From contig JAGTYA010000026.1 in assembly GCA_024291935.2 (NCBI GenBank), positions 1,661,501-1,725,500 of the forward strand: a stretch of 64,000 nt of DNA, written 5' to 3'. The notes beneath the pieces were generated by a model. It searched no databases, had not been told where the DNA came from, and worked only from the letters and a program-made list of their open reading frames with translations. This document shows positions 1 to 10,640 of this stretch, piece by piece (within the stretch, counting starts at the first letter, position 1; each line of letters starts with the position of its first letter). This DNA comes from Okapia johnstoni. Taxonomy: Eukaryota > Chordata > Mammalia > Artiodactyla > Giraffidae. Both the position numbers and the translations under genes were made by a program.

Positions 1-560
1 CGGGGGACTGGTGGTCTAAGCCCCAGTGCAGGGTTGGGAGATGGCGAGCTGGGCGGTCCCAGCTCCTGCAGACGGACAGAGGAGGAAAGGTGAATTCCTC
101 CCACCGCATCCATTGTTCTGTTCAAGCATGATGAGGGCTTGTAGTGCTCCTCCACACTGAAGTGGGCGCTGATTCCAGTCTTCACCTTGTAGGGTATAGT
201 TCGGGCCGAGGCAGAAAAGGAAAGACGACCTCAGTGGAAGTAGGTTACCCTTTTTCATGCAAGGAGGGGCGACAGTCAGCCTAACGACCAGGCTGACTGC
301 CGAGAGGGATCAGGGAGGCTCCATATTTATAGGGGGTGTGTGGAAGCGATAAGGGAAACGTTAATCAGGCGGGATGTTTTGGGTATTTTTTAGTTGCGAT
401 GGCATTTGTAGTTGGGCAGGGGGTGATAAGTCTTCTGGGCAGGTGTGGGGGGTGGAAGGTTTCTGGACAGGGGGTGATAAGTCTCAGATAGATGCAACCT
501 GCCTGGAGCATCAGGGCGGGACCTAAAGTTCTGTTTTGTTTTCTCCGAAGTTAGATGATT
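1..560. other. unassigned AG-rich sequence, possibly LTR-derived
   Basis: No exon or repeat could be named with confidence. The stretch contains two near-identical short direct repeats, gggggtgataagtct at about 419 and 472, and long purine-rich runs, which is reminiscent of LTR U3 sequence. There is no clear LTR end, primer binding site or polyadenylation signal. The assignment to an ERV is inference only. Confidence 0.2.
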
Positions 561-1085
561 CAGCAAGGGCCTGTGAGACTGTTGTTTTCTTTTCTCGGCC
601 CAAAGACGCCTTCACACCTCATCCAGAAACACCCCCCGACACACTCAGAAATAAAGTCTAATCTGGGCACCTGTGGACTGGGCCGGTTGACACTCAAAAC
701 TGACCGTCACACGTCCACTCCTTGTCAGCGCGGCACCTGTACCCACCTCCTGAAACCATGGCTGAGCTCCGGACAAAGACAATAGAAAGGTCATCGTTCC
801 ACCCCACGTGGTACAGCTGTCCTGCCTACAAACAAAAGCGCATGCCCTCCTGCCCCAGAGGAGGAGGGGAAGGCCTGGAGGTGTGTCCCCCTCCCGACAT
901 CCTCAGACACTGGGGTGTAAGTTCCCAGGTCTAACGCTGTCCCTCGAAGGCAGCGCATCTCATGTGACGTGACGAGAGGAGACGGGAAAGGAGCAGAGAT
1001 ACACACACGCGCGCATCGCCGAGCAGGACCCGGTGGGGCCCCCGGAGCAGAGCCCCCCCCCGCACACCCTGCCGTGTCCCCTGCC
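561..1085. other. no recognisable feature
   Basis: Moderately GC-rich sequence. The short open frames have no recognisable domain and no splice context. I see nothing supportable here. Confidence 0.4.
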
Positions 1086-1589
1086 CGCCTCGCGCGCAGA
1101 AAACCTTCAAACGGAATCAGAGAAATGAGAAAATGCAGGAGGAAACCAGTTGAGAAAGACGAAAGCATAGTTCAGCCATTCAAGTCAAGGACCCTTCGTT
1201 CCTCCTCCGGGGCTGTAGGTGATTTGCTGAGCCACGTCCTCTGAGCTGTTTGGCAGGTACTGAAACCCCCACCAGGCAGAAGTTAACTGCATGCTGCCTA
1301 CAAGCAGGCAGACCCCAGACTTGTTTGAATCAGAGGTTGATATCGACTCCCAGTTACCTCACTGCCAACTAATCAGAAGAACGTCCACAAGCTGATCCCT
1401 CATCTACAACCCCCTTCCCTAACCCTGTGAGTGTTCAGGGAGTTCAGGCCTCTTAAGCACTAGCTGCCTGGACTCCTTGCTTGGCACCTGTGGTAAATGC
1501 TGCAGTTTCCTTCGCCACAACCGCGCGTCAGTAGATTGGCTCTACTGAATGCAGGAGAGCAAACCCAAGTTTGTTTGGTTCCTTGACAC
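1085..1589 (+). mobile_element. LTR family copy 1 (ERV-type LTR, sense)
   Basis: This segment aligns by eye, with many mismatches, to 3024-3562 (reverse complement) and to 59095-59820. Shared blocks include the start near 'aatcagagaaa.gagaaaatg', the middle 'cagttacctcactgcc', and the 3' part 'tggactccttgcttggc' followed by a degraded polyadenylation region. The order of promoter-like, polyadenylation-like and terminal segments suggests a solo LTR. The AATAAA seen in the third copy is mutated here. The family name is not assigned. Confidence 0.6.
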
Positions 1590-1780
1590 AGCAGAAGGGC
1601 AGGAGGAGAAGGGGGCAGCAGAGGGTGGCATGGTTGGATGGCATCATCGACTCAATGGACTTGAGTTTGAGCAAGCTCCGGGAGATGGTGAAGGACAGGG
1701 AAGCCTGGCGTGCTGCAGTCCAGGGGGTCACAAAGAGGTGGACACGACTTAGTGACTGAACAGTAACAATAGCAGAAGGG
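1590..1780 (+). mobile_element. BovB LINE 3' fragment with target-site duplication
   Basis: This is a short 5'-truncated BovB 3' end. It encodes the familiar tail peptide block around '[20 protein letters not shown]' and ends in 'gactgaacagtaac'. The 10-bp direct repeat AGCAGAAGGG flanks it at 1590-1599 and 1771-1780, as expected for target-primed reverse transcription. It sits directly at the end of LTR copy 1, so it inserted after that LTR. Confidence 0.75.
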
Positions 1781-1789
1781 GGAAATAAA

Positions 1790-2270
1790 TACCACAACTA
1801 CAGTTCTGGTTTCTGTAACCGGTCGTGAAGCTGTAGCCAATATTTATAACTACCTTCTCCCACCACCTGCTCCGTGTTCCCTGTGCATTCAGGGAGCACC
1901 TCAGCTGGCTGTGGTTCTGTACTTGGTGGTTGACCCAAACCTTCATTCCTAGAGGGTCGGGTCATCAATGCCCCTGCCTGGATTGGGCTGTTGTCATTTT
2001 CCCTTGGCCTCAATCCCAGACCCCCGGCATCCCTCATGCCCTTTCTCACCGCTGGTGTGGAGGGAGCAGCAGCCCAATCTCCCACCTCAGGATCAGTCAC
2101 CCTGGCCGGCACAGTGAGTCCCTTCTCTGCCTGTTGATTCTGAGACATGAGGACCCCAAAGTGGCTGGTGAGTCCTAACTGCTGGTTCAGTGGAATCATT
2201 GCTGTAACTCCTGGTGGAACTGAGCGCCCTGAGCCAGGAGCACGCATGGTCTCAGGCACAGGAAGGAACT
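1790..2270 (-). pseudogene. ERV pol 3' remnant (region after integrase), decayed
   Basis: The minus strand has a continuous 153-codon frame (1798-2259). Its composition and short motifs resemble the C-terminal, post-integrase part of pol of the same ERV type as at 3.7-5.6 kb. A related block occurs at 18230-18860, sharing 'ctctgcctgttgattct' and the following bases. There is no intact gene. The assignment rests on recalled family resemblance and on the paralogous block within the window. Confidence 0.45.
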
Positions 2271-2704
2271 GCTACGCTGGTGGGACACTAGTGTCACAGT
2301 CCAGGTGCCACTGCCATTTCACCCCTTGATTCCTGGACCCAGGAGGCTCAGCTGTGAATCAGCGCTGTGTCGTGGACGCTGACTCAGAGCACATGCGGCC
2401 TCCTGGAGAACCCGCCCCAGCCCCGCAGAGTATTGCCACCTTGCTGGTGCTGTAACTGAGTCTTCAAAAGGCTATTTTACCATCTGTCAAGCCAGCTGCT
2501 TCACGATGGTGGGGAACGTGCTGAGTTCCACAGGCAGGGGTCCCTTGCCACCCTTTCTTCCCTAATCAGAAGCAACGCTGTGTGGAATACCACGAGGTGA
2601 ACAAGCCATTCTGTGATCCGCTTTGGCACGAGAACTGAATGCAGAGAAGGCAAATCCGTATCCAGCATGAGTGTCTGTCCCAGTAGGAACAAAACACTGT
2701 CTCT
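2271..2704. other. no recognisable feature
   Basis: Intergenic sequence between the ERV remnant and a SINE. I see no exon, promoter or identifiable repeat in it. Confidence 0.4.
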
Positions 2705-3023
2705 TCCATGATGAAAGTGAAAGTCGCTCAGTCGTGTCCAGCTCTTTGTGATCCCATGGACTATACGGTTCATGGAATGCTCCAGGCCAGAATACTGGAG
2801 TGGGTAGCCTTTCCCATCTCCAGAGGATCTTCCCAACCCAGGGATCAAACCCAGGTCTCCTGCATTGCAGGCTGATTATTTATCAGCTGAGCCACAAGAG
2901 AAGCCCAAGAATACTGGAGTGGGTAGCCTATCCCTTTTCCAGCAGATCTTCCCAACCCAGGATGAACTGGGGTCTCCTGCACTGCAGGCAGGTTCTTTAC
3001 CAACTGAGATATTAGTGAAGCCA
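2705..3023 (-). mobile_element. Bov-tA/Bov-A SINE, antisense, with repeated 3' half
   Basis: Diagnostic blocks read on the plus strand as the reverse complement: 'gtcgctcagtcgtgtc', 'aatactggagtgggtagcc', 'cttcccaacccaggga' and 'agctgagccacaagagaagcc'. The second half, from about 2908, repeats the 'aatactggagtgggtagcc' module, so this is either two fused copies or an internal duplication. Confidence 0.9.
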
Positions 3024-3562
3024 TGATGAAAACAGTCCTGTTCCTGAATTTGGGTCCGCTCACCTGGGAGTGGTAAAGCGAGTCTACTGATGCACGGTTG
3101 TGGCGAAGAAAAGTGCAGCATCCATTGCAGATGCCAAGCAAAGAGTCCAGGAAGCTGGTGCTCAAAAGGCCTGAACTCCCTGAAGGGTTAAGGAGAGAGG
3201 TTGTGGGGTGGGTGATCAGCTCGTGGACATTCTTCTGATTGGTTGGTAATGAGCTAATCAGAGCCAACGTCGTCCACCCTCTGGTTCCGACCCATCTGGA
3301 GTCTCTGTGCTGGTGGGCAGCATGCAGTTAACTTCCTCCACCTGGTGGGGATTTCAGTGTCTGCAAAGCAGCTCTGAGGACACAGCTCAGAATATCACCT
3401 ACAGCCCTGAAGGAGGAGCTCAAGGTTCTTAACTTTGCTCAACGGCTAAACTATTATTCCTTTGTCTTGTTTGACTGTTTTCCTTTCCTTCTGCATTGTC
3501 TCACTTCTCTGATTAAATTTACTCTTTGGAACTCGGGGAAGGTTTGGGAGGCTGAAGTTTCT
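3024..3562 (-). mobile_element. LTR family copy 2 (antisense)
   Basis: This is the reverse complement of the same LTR family as 1085-1589 and 59095-59820. The block 'gccaagcaaagagtccagg' mirrors the 'tggactccttgcttggc' of the other copies, and 'ttctctgattaaattta' mirrors their starts. The polyadenylation signal is degraded. On the minus strand it lies between an integrase-like fragment (3.7-4.0 kb) and the post-integrase remnant (1.8-2.3 kb). It is therefore better explained as a later solo-LTR insertion into older ERV sequence than as that element's own 3' LTR. Confidence 0.6.
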
Positions 3563-3699
3563 CTACAGACAAGACGTGGTGGTGGGGTCTCTTCCAGGAA
3601 GGTCCCGTAGCGTCCTGCTCGGTTCTGTGGCGCTGTAATTAATCACATAGCTGGCTGGCCCCTCTGGGGGATGGCACCAAATCAGGGGTCTGGTGTTGG

Positions 3700-5600
3700 T
3701 CTTGGGAGATTGGACACTCAGCCTTGGTAAGTGGAGTCCATGTTGCTGGACCCGTGCATCCCCCCATCCCTGCCACCATGGCCACTTTCCTCATTGACCC
3801 ACTGCGCGATGACAGGGTGGCTGGGCAGGGGGCTGATTGGGATCCACGGGATGGTTCTCCTGCGCACTCTGTTACTAAAATCTGCTGAGTTCACCCTTTG
3901 GTGAGCACTCATGTGGGACATGAATATTTTCAGGGTTCTTGCCAATCCACATACCTCTTCCCCAAATTCCCTTGTCACGGATCTTCCAGTCATGTTGATT
4001 CTGAGTCGCTAACCACCCAACCAAACCACTGCCCAGAGCACGTGTATCCAGTTATAATCCCTCATCTGGCTATTCCTCCTTCCAAACAAAGTGCAGGACC
4101 AGGTGCACTGCCCAAAGCTCCCCACACTGGGAGGACTGCCCTTCACCATGTCCTTGAGGGATGTCTGCCTCTGGTGGGGGGAGCCTGCATATCACACAGG
4201 ACCTTCTATAAACCAGAGCGAGGTGCTGCTGCTTCTGTTGGTAGATCTAGGAAACCAACCCCTCCCTCTGGAGGCCAGAGGCTCAGGCAGGGAGAGAGAA
4301 GGCAGTGTAGCAGGGGTGGGAACCATGGGCATTTGAGCCAATTCTTCAGGTCATTAACCTCTGCCTTCAGGGCCTGCTTGGGCAGGCTCACCCTCCTGCC
4401 ACTTCCATTGGATGGTGGAGTGTTGCCCTACATGCCCAGCTTTCTGGCTTGGTGGGTCAGATAAAGATAACACCCAGTTCATGATGCGCAGGTCACGTGG
4501 TAACGTGGTGACCTCTGGCTAAGTGTTCAGTCTCTGCTAAGGCTAGTGGCAGGCCCAGAGATCTATCTCAAGAGGAGAGCCATTTTCTAGGGTGGATGGC
4601 AAAGTCCTGCTCCCAAATCCTAAGGGCCCGCCGTGTGATTCATCTCTAGGGGCTGCTGAAGACTCAAAGAGCATCCATCTCTGCTGACATTTCAGGGACC
4701 ACTGGACCTGCTGGATCGCATGACTCCAGGACTGCACAGCCTAGACCTATTGCAGAGCCTCCCCACCCCAAACCAGCAATTGTCTAGTCGGTCAACGGGC
4801 CGGAGTCACACACCCAAATGGGGACTACATTATCTCCATTTTTTGGTTGCAGGAGGGACCAGATGAAATATTCTGTCCTTCACCTTAGAAAGGATGCCTT
4901 GCCGCTTTACTGGATTCTCTATAGAAATTTTAATGAGATGGGAGGCACCTGAATATTAATTGGTTTTATTTCCTACCCTCTGATATACAAATGTTGTAAG
5001 TCTAGAGTAGTTGCTGCTTCTTGCTCAGTAGGCTCAAAAATCAGTAAAATGTCATCAATGTAGTGCACAAGTGTGATGTCCTGTGGAAGGGAAAAGTAAC
5101 CAAGACCCCTGTGAATTCATCTGTGACCCAGGGCTAGAGAGCTGCCTTACCCCTGATGCAGGACAGTGAGGGTGTGCGGCTGGCCTTGTCATGTAAAAGC
5201 AAACTTTCTGCTGGGCCCCAGGCACAAAGATGGAGAAAAAGGCACCTGTCGATCCAGGGTTGCATGCTGGGCACTAGGGAATGTGTGAATTTGCTCAAGC
5301 AATGGAACCACATCTGATACAGCAGCTACAGTTGAAGTCACCACCTCACTAAGCTTAAGAAGACCCAGTGTCATTTCTTCAAGACCCACTGTCTTCTGCA
5401 TAAGCCACACGGAATGGGATGTTGTGGGAATCACTAGCCTTCCACCCCTCCACTCTTGAAGTCCGAGGTGGAGGCACTGACCTCTGAAATCCAACCAGAG
5501 ATGCTGGCTGGTGTGCTGTCTTCCTCAGTAGAGGTGTTCTGGTGGCTTCCACTTGGCCTTTCCCACCATCATAGCCCTCGCTCTACAGTCAGGGGACCGA
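3700..5600 (-). pseudogene. decayed ERV pol (reverse transcriptase to integrase)
   Basis: Read on the minus strand, the pieces follow pol order. An RT segment at about 5500-5030 contains the catalytic box YIDD at 5051-5062. A connecting/RNase H-like segment lies at 4740-4540. An RNase H/integrase junction lies at 3993-3718, with a frame carrying 'HQRVNSADFSNRV' and 'QSGHGGRDGG'-like spacing. Several frameshifts and stops break it, so it cannot make a functional product. The assignment rests on the YIDD box, the order of the pieces and general resemblance to ERV pol. The exact ERV clade is not determined. Confidence 0.65.
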
Positions 5601-6960
5601 TGTGAGGACTCTGCCAGCTGCTGAGGATTTATCTTCCAGCTATGCCTTCTGGTGAACGTGATATGGACAGACCTGAGCTGGAGCTTCCCTGACCCCTGAC
5701 CTCCAGGGGGTCTGACTGGGGGGTCCCCAGGGAGGCTTGGGATCTCCTGGAATGGGTACAGATTCAGAGCCAGTGACTGGGGTCCCCTGAAAACTCTCAT
5801 TATTCCTCTTCCCCGGTGCACAGTCACCTGTAAGCAGCAACAGGTCCTCTGGGGAAGGCTGGGAGAAAGGCTGACAGCATCCATTTCTAGGGGAGTCCTG
5901 GCTCCAACCTCAAGGGGACCTGGCCTCCCCTTCCTTCTAGGTCCTGGGTCTGAAAACTGGCTCCAGCCTGGGGCCTCACCGAGTGGCTGTGACCCTCTGT
6001 CTTTATGATTCAGGTAGATGGTTTTTCACTCGACCTAGGACGTCTTCCTTATCCAGGTGCAGTAAGAATCCAGCAGGCTTCCACAGCAGCACAGGGTCAA
6101 GCAGCTAAGACCATGGGTCAGCACAGTCCGACTATTCTGACCACTGTCTTGCCCCTGATGGTCATCCGTGCCACCATGCCCACCTTGCTTTTGGCAGTGA
6201 GTGCCCCCATTAGGCTCCTGCCACCCTGGGATCCGGTGACCCTGCTCACTTAGGTTTCCCAGTTCAATGACCACAACTCCCACCATGAGGTCTGGATGGC
6301 AGAGAATGGAGCCCTCTGAGGATATGGTCCTTGGGGATGCTGGGGCTCCCCATAGGTGGACTCCCCACAGTCATGCTGAGAGGGTCTTCTGGGCCCTCCC
6401 AGGAGAGTGGGCAGGTCTTACTCGACAAACCCACTTTCACATACTATATTCCCAAACCTTTGAAAAAGGCAGGTAGGCCACCTCCAGTTCGGGCCATCGT
6501 GACAGGTCATGTTTTGGTCCCTGTCTCAGCCAAGCAGCAAAGCAAACAGTGAGAGCCCCACCCCCACCCCCTTCTCCAGAGCGGCAGCAGGAGATCCAGA
6601 ATCTCTGCTCAGAGGCTCATGTCCACAAATTCGGCCCCACAAACTTCACCCTCCAGCTTCCTACACCTCCAGCATCCATCTCTCACGTCCCCTTGGCTTC
6701 TGTCTGTATAGATCAGAAAACTCCACTCCCTCTGGCACACAGAGCACCTCATCCTGAGTCACACTTTGCCCCTCGTCTTTGGGGACCTCCTGGGGCTTGA
6801 GTCGAGTTGTGGGTCTAAAAGCAAAGAGGTGGTGAAGGCGGGTCCCGAGGAGAAGCAGCAGCATCCTCCATGGCAACCGTCCCCCGGGGACTGTTAGCAT
6901 CTCCCCAGGCAATGCAGGGTCAGAGACACCAGCCAATATCATGACATCCTTCAGTTTTCC
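5600..6960 (-). pseudogene. probable ERV gag/pro region, heavily decayed
   Basis: This region lies immediately upstream (minus strand) of the RT remnant, where gag and protease would be expected. Short minus-strand frames at 5525-5884 and 6661-6942 have weak gag-like composition, but I cannot identify a zinc knuckle or an aspartic protease triad. The call is positional inference. No 5' LTR was found to the right. Confidence 0.3.
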
Positions 6961-7237
6961 AAAGATGTGCTAAAGTGCGATCTGCAGAGCAGGGCAGCTC
7001 CTGGCTTCATGGAAGTGGTTGATGGGGAGGGCGCAGATATTAATACTTGGAGCATCTCTCTGGCCAGATCCCATCGCGCACTGCCAGCGTTTGCACTCTG
7101 CTTGGAAATAGAGTCGTTGGTGTTTTTAAACCCCATCAGGTTAGAAAACTGTTCCTAGAAACCCAGGACTCAGAAAATTCATTCTTAACATTCTGTACCC
7201 TCTGGAACCACTCTCAGTATCCAAATCTTTGCTATTA
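6961..7237. other. no recognisable feature
   Basis: No repeat or exon could be recognised in this interval. Confidence 0.4.
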
Positions 7238-7650
7238 ATAGTTAGGTTTCTCCGAGAAAGAAAACCACTAGAGATACAGATTTATCTTGGGAAATTGGCT
7301 CACTTGATTATGAGGGTTGGGAAGTCCCACCATCTGCTGTCTGTAAGAGGGCAACCCCGCAGAGCCAGGGGTGAGATTTAGCCCAAGTGCGAAGGTCTCG
7401 GGCCACTGAGGGCAGAAGGTCAGTGTCCAGTGTGAGAAACCAGGAAGGAAGCAGAGAAGTCCTCCTTCCCCTGCTCTGTGTTCTGTTCAGGACTTGCTGG
7501 GTGGGGTGGTGCCCACCTACACAGGGAGGCCACCTGCTCTCCTGCATCCACAAACCAGTGCCAGTCTCACCTGGAAACGCCCTCGCAGACATCCCAGAAT
7601 CGTGTGGAAGCTGGGCTCCCGGGGATCAGTCACACTGACTCAAAATTAAA
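7238..7650 (-). mobile_element. old mammalian interspersed repeat, antisense
   Basis: The left part (tctccgagaaagaaaacc, then 'gggaaattggctcacttgat') is the reverse complement of the terminal part of an old mammalian repeat. Its other end is recognisable in sense at 44806-45450 ('gtgtcagcttggcc' and 'tttggtcaaacaccagt'). I recognise the pattern but not the family name with certainty. Confidence 0.5.
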
Positions 7651-8604
7651 CACCCCAGCTGAGAGAACAGACTCAAAGCCTGCTCTGGAGAGAAGAGAAT
7701 GGTGTTCCCATCTGCAGGAGGGGTGTAATGCCCTTCCCAGCTGCAAGGCTGTGAAGTCCCCATGGAAGCACATTAGAAGAGCCACAGGCCACCCAAGGCA
7801 AATAAAATGTGAACCTTAAATGTAACTTTGAATTACCTAGTAACCACATTAAAAAAAAATAGAGCAGAGAAATGAATTTTAATAATATATCCAAATGAAT
7901 AACATTTCAACATATAATCAATATAAAAACCATTAAGTAGATAGTCCACAATTTCCTTTCATATTAAGTTTTGGAAATGAGATGTGTATTTTGTCACACT
8001 TACGCTGGGCTGGCCACGTTTCAAATGCTGAACACACGTGTGACTCATGCTACCATATGGGGCCACAACAGGCCCAGACAGAGGGAGCAGCAGGCTGCAC
8101 TGTAACGCTGCATTTTCCAGTCTGTATTTGGTGCTGTGACATCTTGAGGCTCCAGGGACCCTGGAGAGACTGCCCATCCCTAGGATGGGCTGACTCCTAG
8201 AGATAAAAGCCAGACATGCAAACCATCTGAGGCAGAGCACAGACCCACCACCTCTTCTACAGGGCTCTGACGCTCAGGACCACCAGCCCCTGCCCTCATC
8301 ATCCCAGATCAGGAACCAGACAGCCGGGGGAGCCCCAGTGCCCCAGAGCACCCTGAAATTATTAAGACCAGCCAACATTAAGCCTGCTCATCCAGCCTTT
8401 CCAACTCCGTCCGTGGAAAGCACAGTGAAGGCTCCTCTCCGCGTTTCCCGCTCCCTCCACCCCAGCTGCCTCCTGACCCAGCCCCAGCACCCCCTCCTGC
8501 CCCCTCCTCTCAGGAACCGCAACGGTCTGTTCAAGAGTCATCTTCTGCTCTGTTGGCCTTGCTATGCCTGAATAATAACAAAATCTATACTTTAAAACAT
8601 CCAT
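7651..8604. other. no recognisable gene
   Basis: The sequence becomes AT-rich around 7800-7980, without a clear repeat name. No supportable exon was seen. Confidence 0.35.
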
Positions 8605-8672
8605 TGGGGACTTCCCTTGTGGTCCAGGTTCCACATGCCATATGGCATGGCCAAAAAGGAAAAAAAAAATCA
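8605..8672 (+). mobile_element. CHR-type tRNA-derived SINE, partial
   Basis: Starts with the typical 'ggggacttcccttgtggtcc' head and ends in an A-rich tail after 'catggccaaaaagg'. The middle is missing. Confidence 0.7.
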
Positions 8673-8917
8673 GGGAAATAAGGTATTCATAAAGGCATAA
8701 AAATAAAGAAAATACAGATTTCTCACTGGTAACAAGGCAAGAATATAATTTTTTAAATATATAGAGACAAAAATCTGTTAACCAAGGATTCTATACTCAG
8801 TGAAAGTATTTTGCAAAAATTCAGAGATACAAAGTTTTTTTCAGACATTTAAAAGCTGAAACAATTCATTGCCAGCAGACCTACAGTAGAAAAACATTAA
8901 AGAATGTCTCTCATGAG

Positions 8918-9026
8918 AATTCTCCGGCAGCAGCGTGGCTCTGCACACTCAATTCAGAGACATGCGTTCGATCCCAGGTCAGGGAACTAAGATCCTAGAT
9001 GACAAGCGGGGCAGCCAAAAACAAAG
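8918..9026 (+). mobile_element. CHR-type SINE, partial
   Basis: Contains the B-box-like 'gttcgatcccaggtcaggg' and 'aactaagatcctagatg', then 'gcagccaaaaacaaa', the usual 3' end of short CHR copies. Confidence 0.7.
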
Positions 9027-9114
9027 GGCATCCTTCACGCAGGAGGAAAATTATATGAGATGGAATTATAGATGCACTCAAAGGAGCGCAGAGCATCAGA
9101 GATGGGAACTCGAT

Positions 9115-9341
9115 CAGTGTGTGTGGGCTAAGTTGCTTCGTCAGGTCTGACTCTGTGATCCCATGGACTGTAGCCCAGCAGGCTCCTCTGTCCACGGGAC
9201 TCTCCAGGCGAGAAGACCCCGAGCGGTTGTCATGCCCTCCTCCAGGGAATCTTCCTGACCCAGGGATCACACCCGAGTCTCTTTTATTTCCTGCACTGGC
9301 AGGCAGGTTTTTTACCCTAGCACCACCTGAGAAGCCCAACT
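9115..9341 (-). mobile_element. Bov-tA/Bov-A SINE, antisense
   Basis: Plus-strand blocks are 'ctgactctgtgatcccatgg', 'ggctcctctgtccacggg', 'ccctcctccagggaatcttc' and 'cacctgagaagccc'. A near full-length monomer plus partner. Confidence 0.9.
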
Positions 9342-9411
9342 ATATGGGTAAATATATTTAAATTGTTGTTACCTAGATATATCAAAAAATAAAAATAAAA
9401 AAGCTAAGCCA

Positions 9412-9625
9412 TGGAACTTGTTGGTGGTCCAGTGGTTAATAACCCACCTTCCCGTGCGGGGGATGGAGGTTCAATCCCCAGTTGGGGAACTCAGACCCCA
9501 CAGGCCACGCAGCAACCAAGCCTGCACGCCGCCCCTAGAGAGCACGAGCCACGAGAGAAAGCCCGCACGCCACGGCGAAGACCCAGCACAGCCAAAATCA
9601 AAATGAATTTAAAAGAGAAGCCAGT
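9412..9625 (+). mobile_element. CHR-type SINE, near full length
   Basis: Head 'ggtggtccagtggttaa', B box 'ggttcaatccccagttgggg', then 'acgccacggcgaagacccag' and an A-rich end. Typical of cetartiodactyl CHR-2-like elements. Confidence 0.85.
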
Positions 9626-9779
9626 GTTTAAACAAAAGTCATAACAACATGGTGTGGGGTTGTGAGATATGCAGAAGTAAGTTGCGTGACAACAAGAGTA
9701 CAAAGGTGAGGAAGGAGGCAGGGAAGAGCTTCTTGTCAAGTTCTTACACTGTGTGTGACATGGTACAACATCACTTGAA

Positions 9780-10165
9780 GGCAGATCATAAATTTAAGAT
9801 ATAAACTACAAACCCTAGAGCAACTACTCGAATAAGACCATGAAGGTTATAGTTAAGAAGCCAGCGATATTAGTTAATGAGCCAATCTAAGATTAGATGC
9901 CAGGAACCAATAGCATAATTAAAATTACAATATTCAATTAATTTTTTTGAAGCTAGAAAAAGGAGCAAAGAGCAGATAAGTAAAAAGGAAACAAACAGGT
10001 GGATGACAGACCTAACCACATCAGTAACAACCTTAAGTGTAAATGGTCTAAATATCCCAGTTAAAAGGCAGGTGTTGTCATGATGGACAAAAAAGAAACA
10101 TCTAACTCTGTGCTGCCTTTTAGAAATACACAGCAAATATAAAGACACAAATATGTTAAAAGTAA
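9780..10165 (+). mobile_element. L1 LINE ORF2 5' fragment
   Basis: AT-rich sequence. Blocks such as 'gtaaatggtctaaatatccc' and 'agacacaaatatgttaaaag' match the endonuclease-to-RT region of mammalian L1 in sense. Many indels; not coding. Confidence 0.6.
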
Positions 10166-10640
10166 GACAATGCTCTGGAAGATAGTGGCTAAGGAGGCCC
10201 TGATTGTCTTGCGAGACACATCCAGGGCTGAGTCTAAGATGAGGTGAGTGAGGCACTTGCCTCAGTCAGTAAATACAAGGAAGCATGCAGAACACTCATC
10301 AATCAAGATAAATAATATCTTATTGCAGTGTTTTTTTTAAATACAAGTTCAAGTTAAAAATTCATGAAAATTAAAATATAAGTTTTAAATAAAAATAGGA
10401 TTAGTAACAGTTCCATGCTCTGCCAAGGTAAGCCCTACTGGGGCCTGAGGAAAAGGAAAAAGTTAGCCCCATGGGAATCCTTGATTCAGAGGGACCCAGC
10501 TGAATCATGCCCAGTTTCCCTGCCCAAAAAAAGCTGTGAGATAAAAAATTTATTATTTTAAGCCACTAAGCTTTGGGGTATTTGGTAAGCAACAATGAAT
10601 AATTGGTACAGATTTCAAAAGACATTCTGTGTCAAAACTA
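10166..10640. repeat. unassigned AT-rich interspersed sequence
   Basis: Ends with 'taagccactaagctttgggg', a block common at the ends of old mammalian interspersed repeats. The family is not resolved. No exon seen. Confidence 0.35.

Noticed and set aside
9412..9625. tRNA-like sequences in CHR and Bov SINEs as tRNA genes
   Set aside because: They are SINE heads with degenerate A/B boxes and no cloverleaf, repeated many times in the window.
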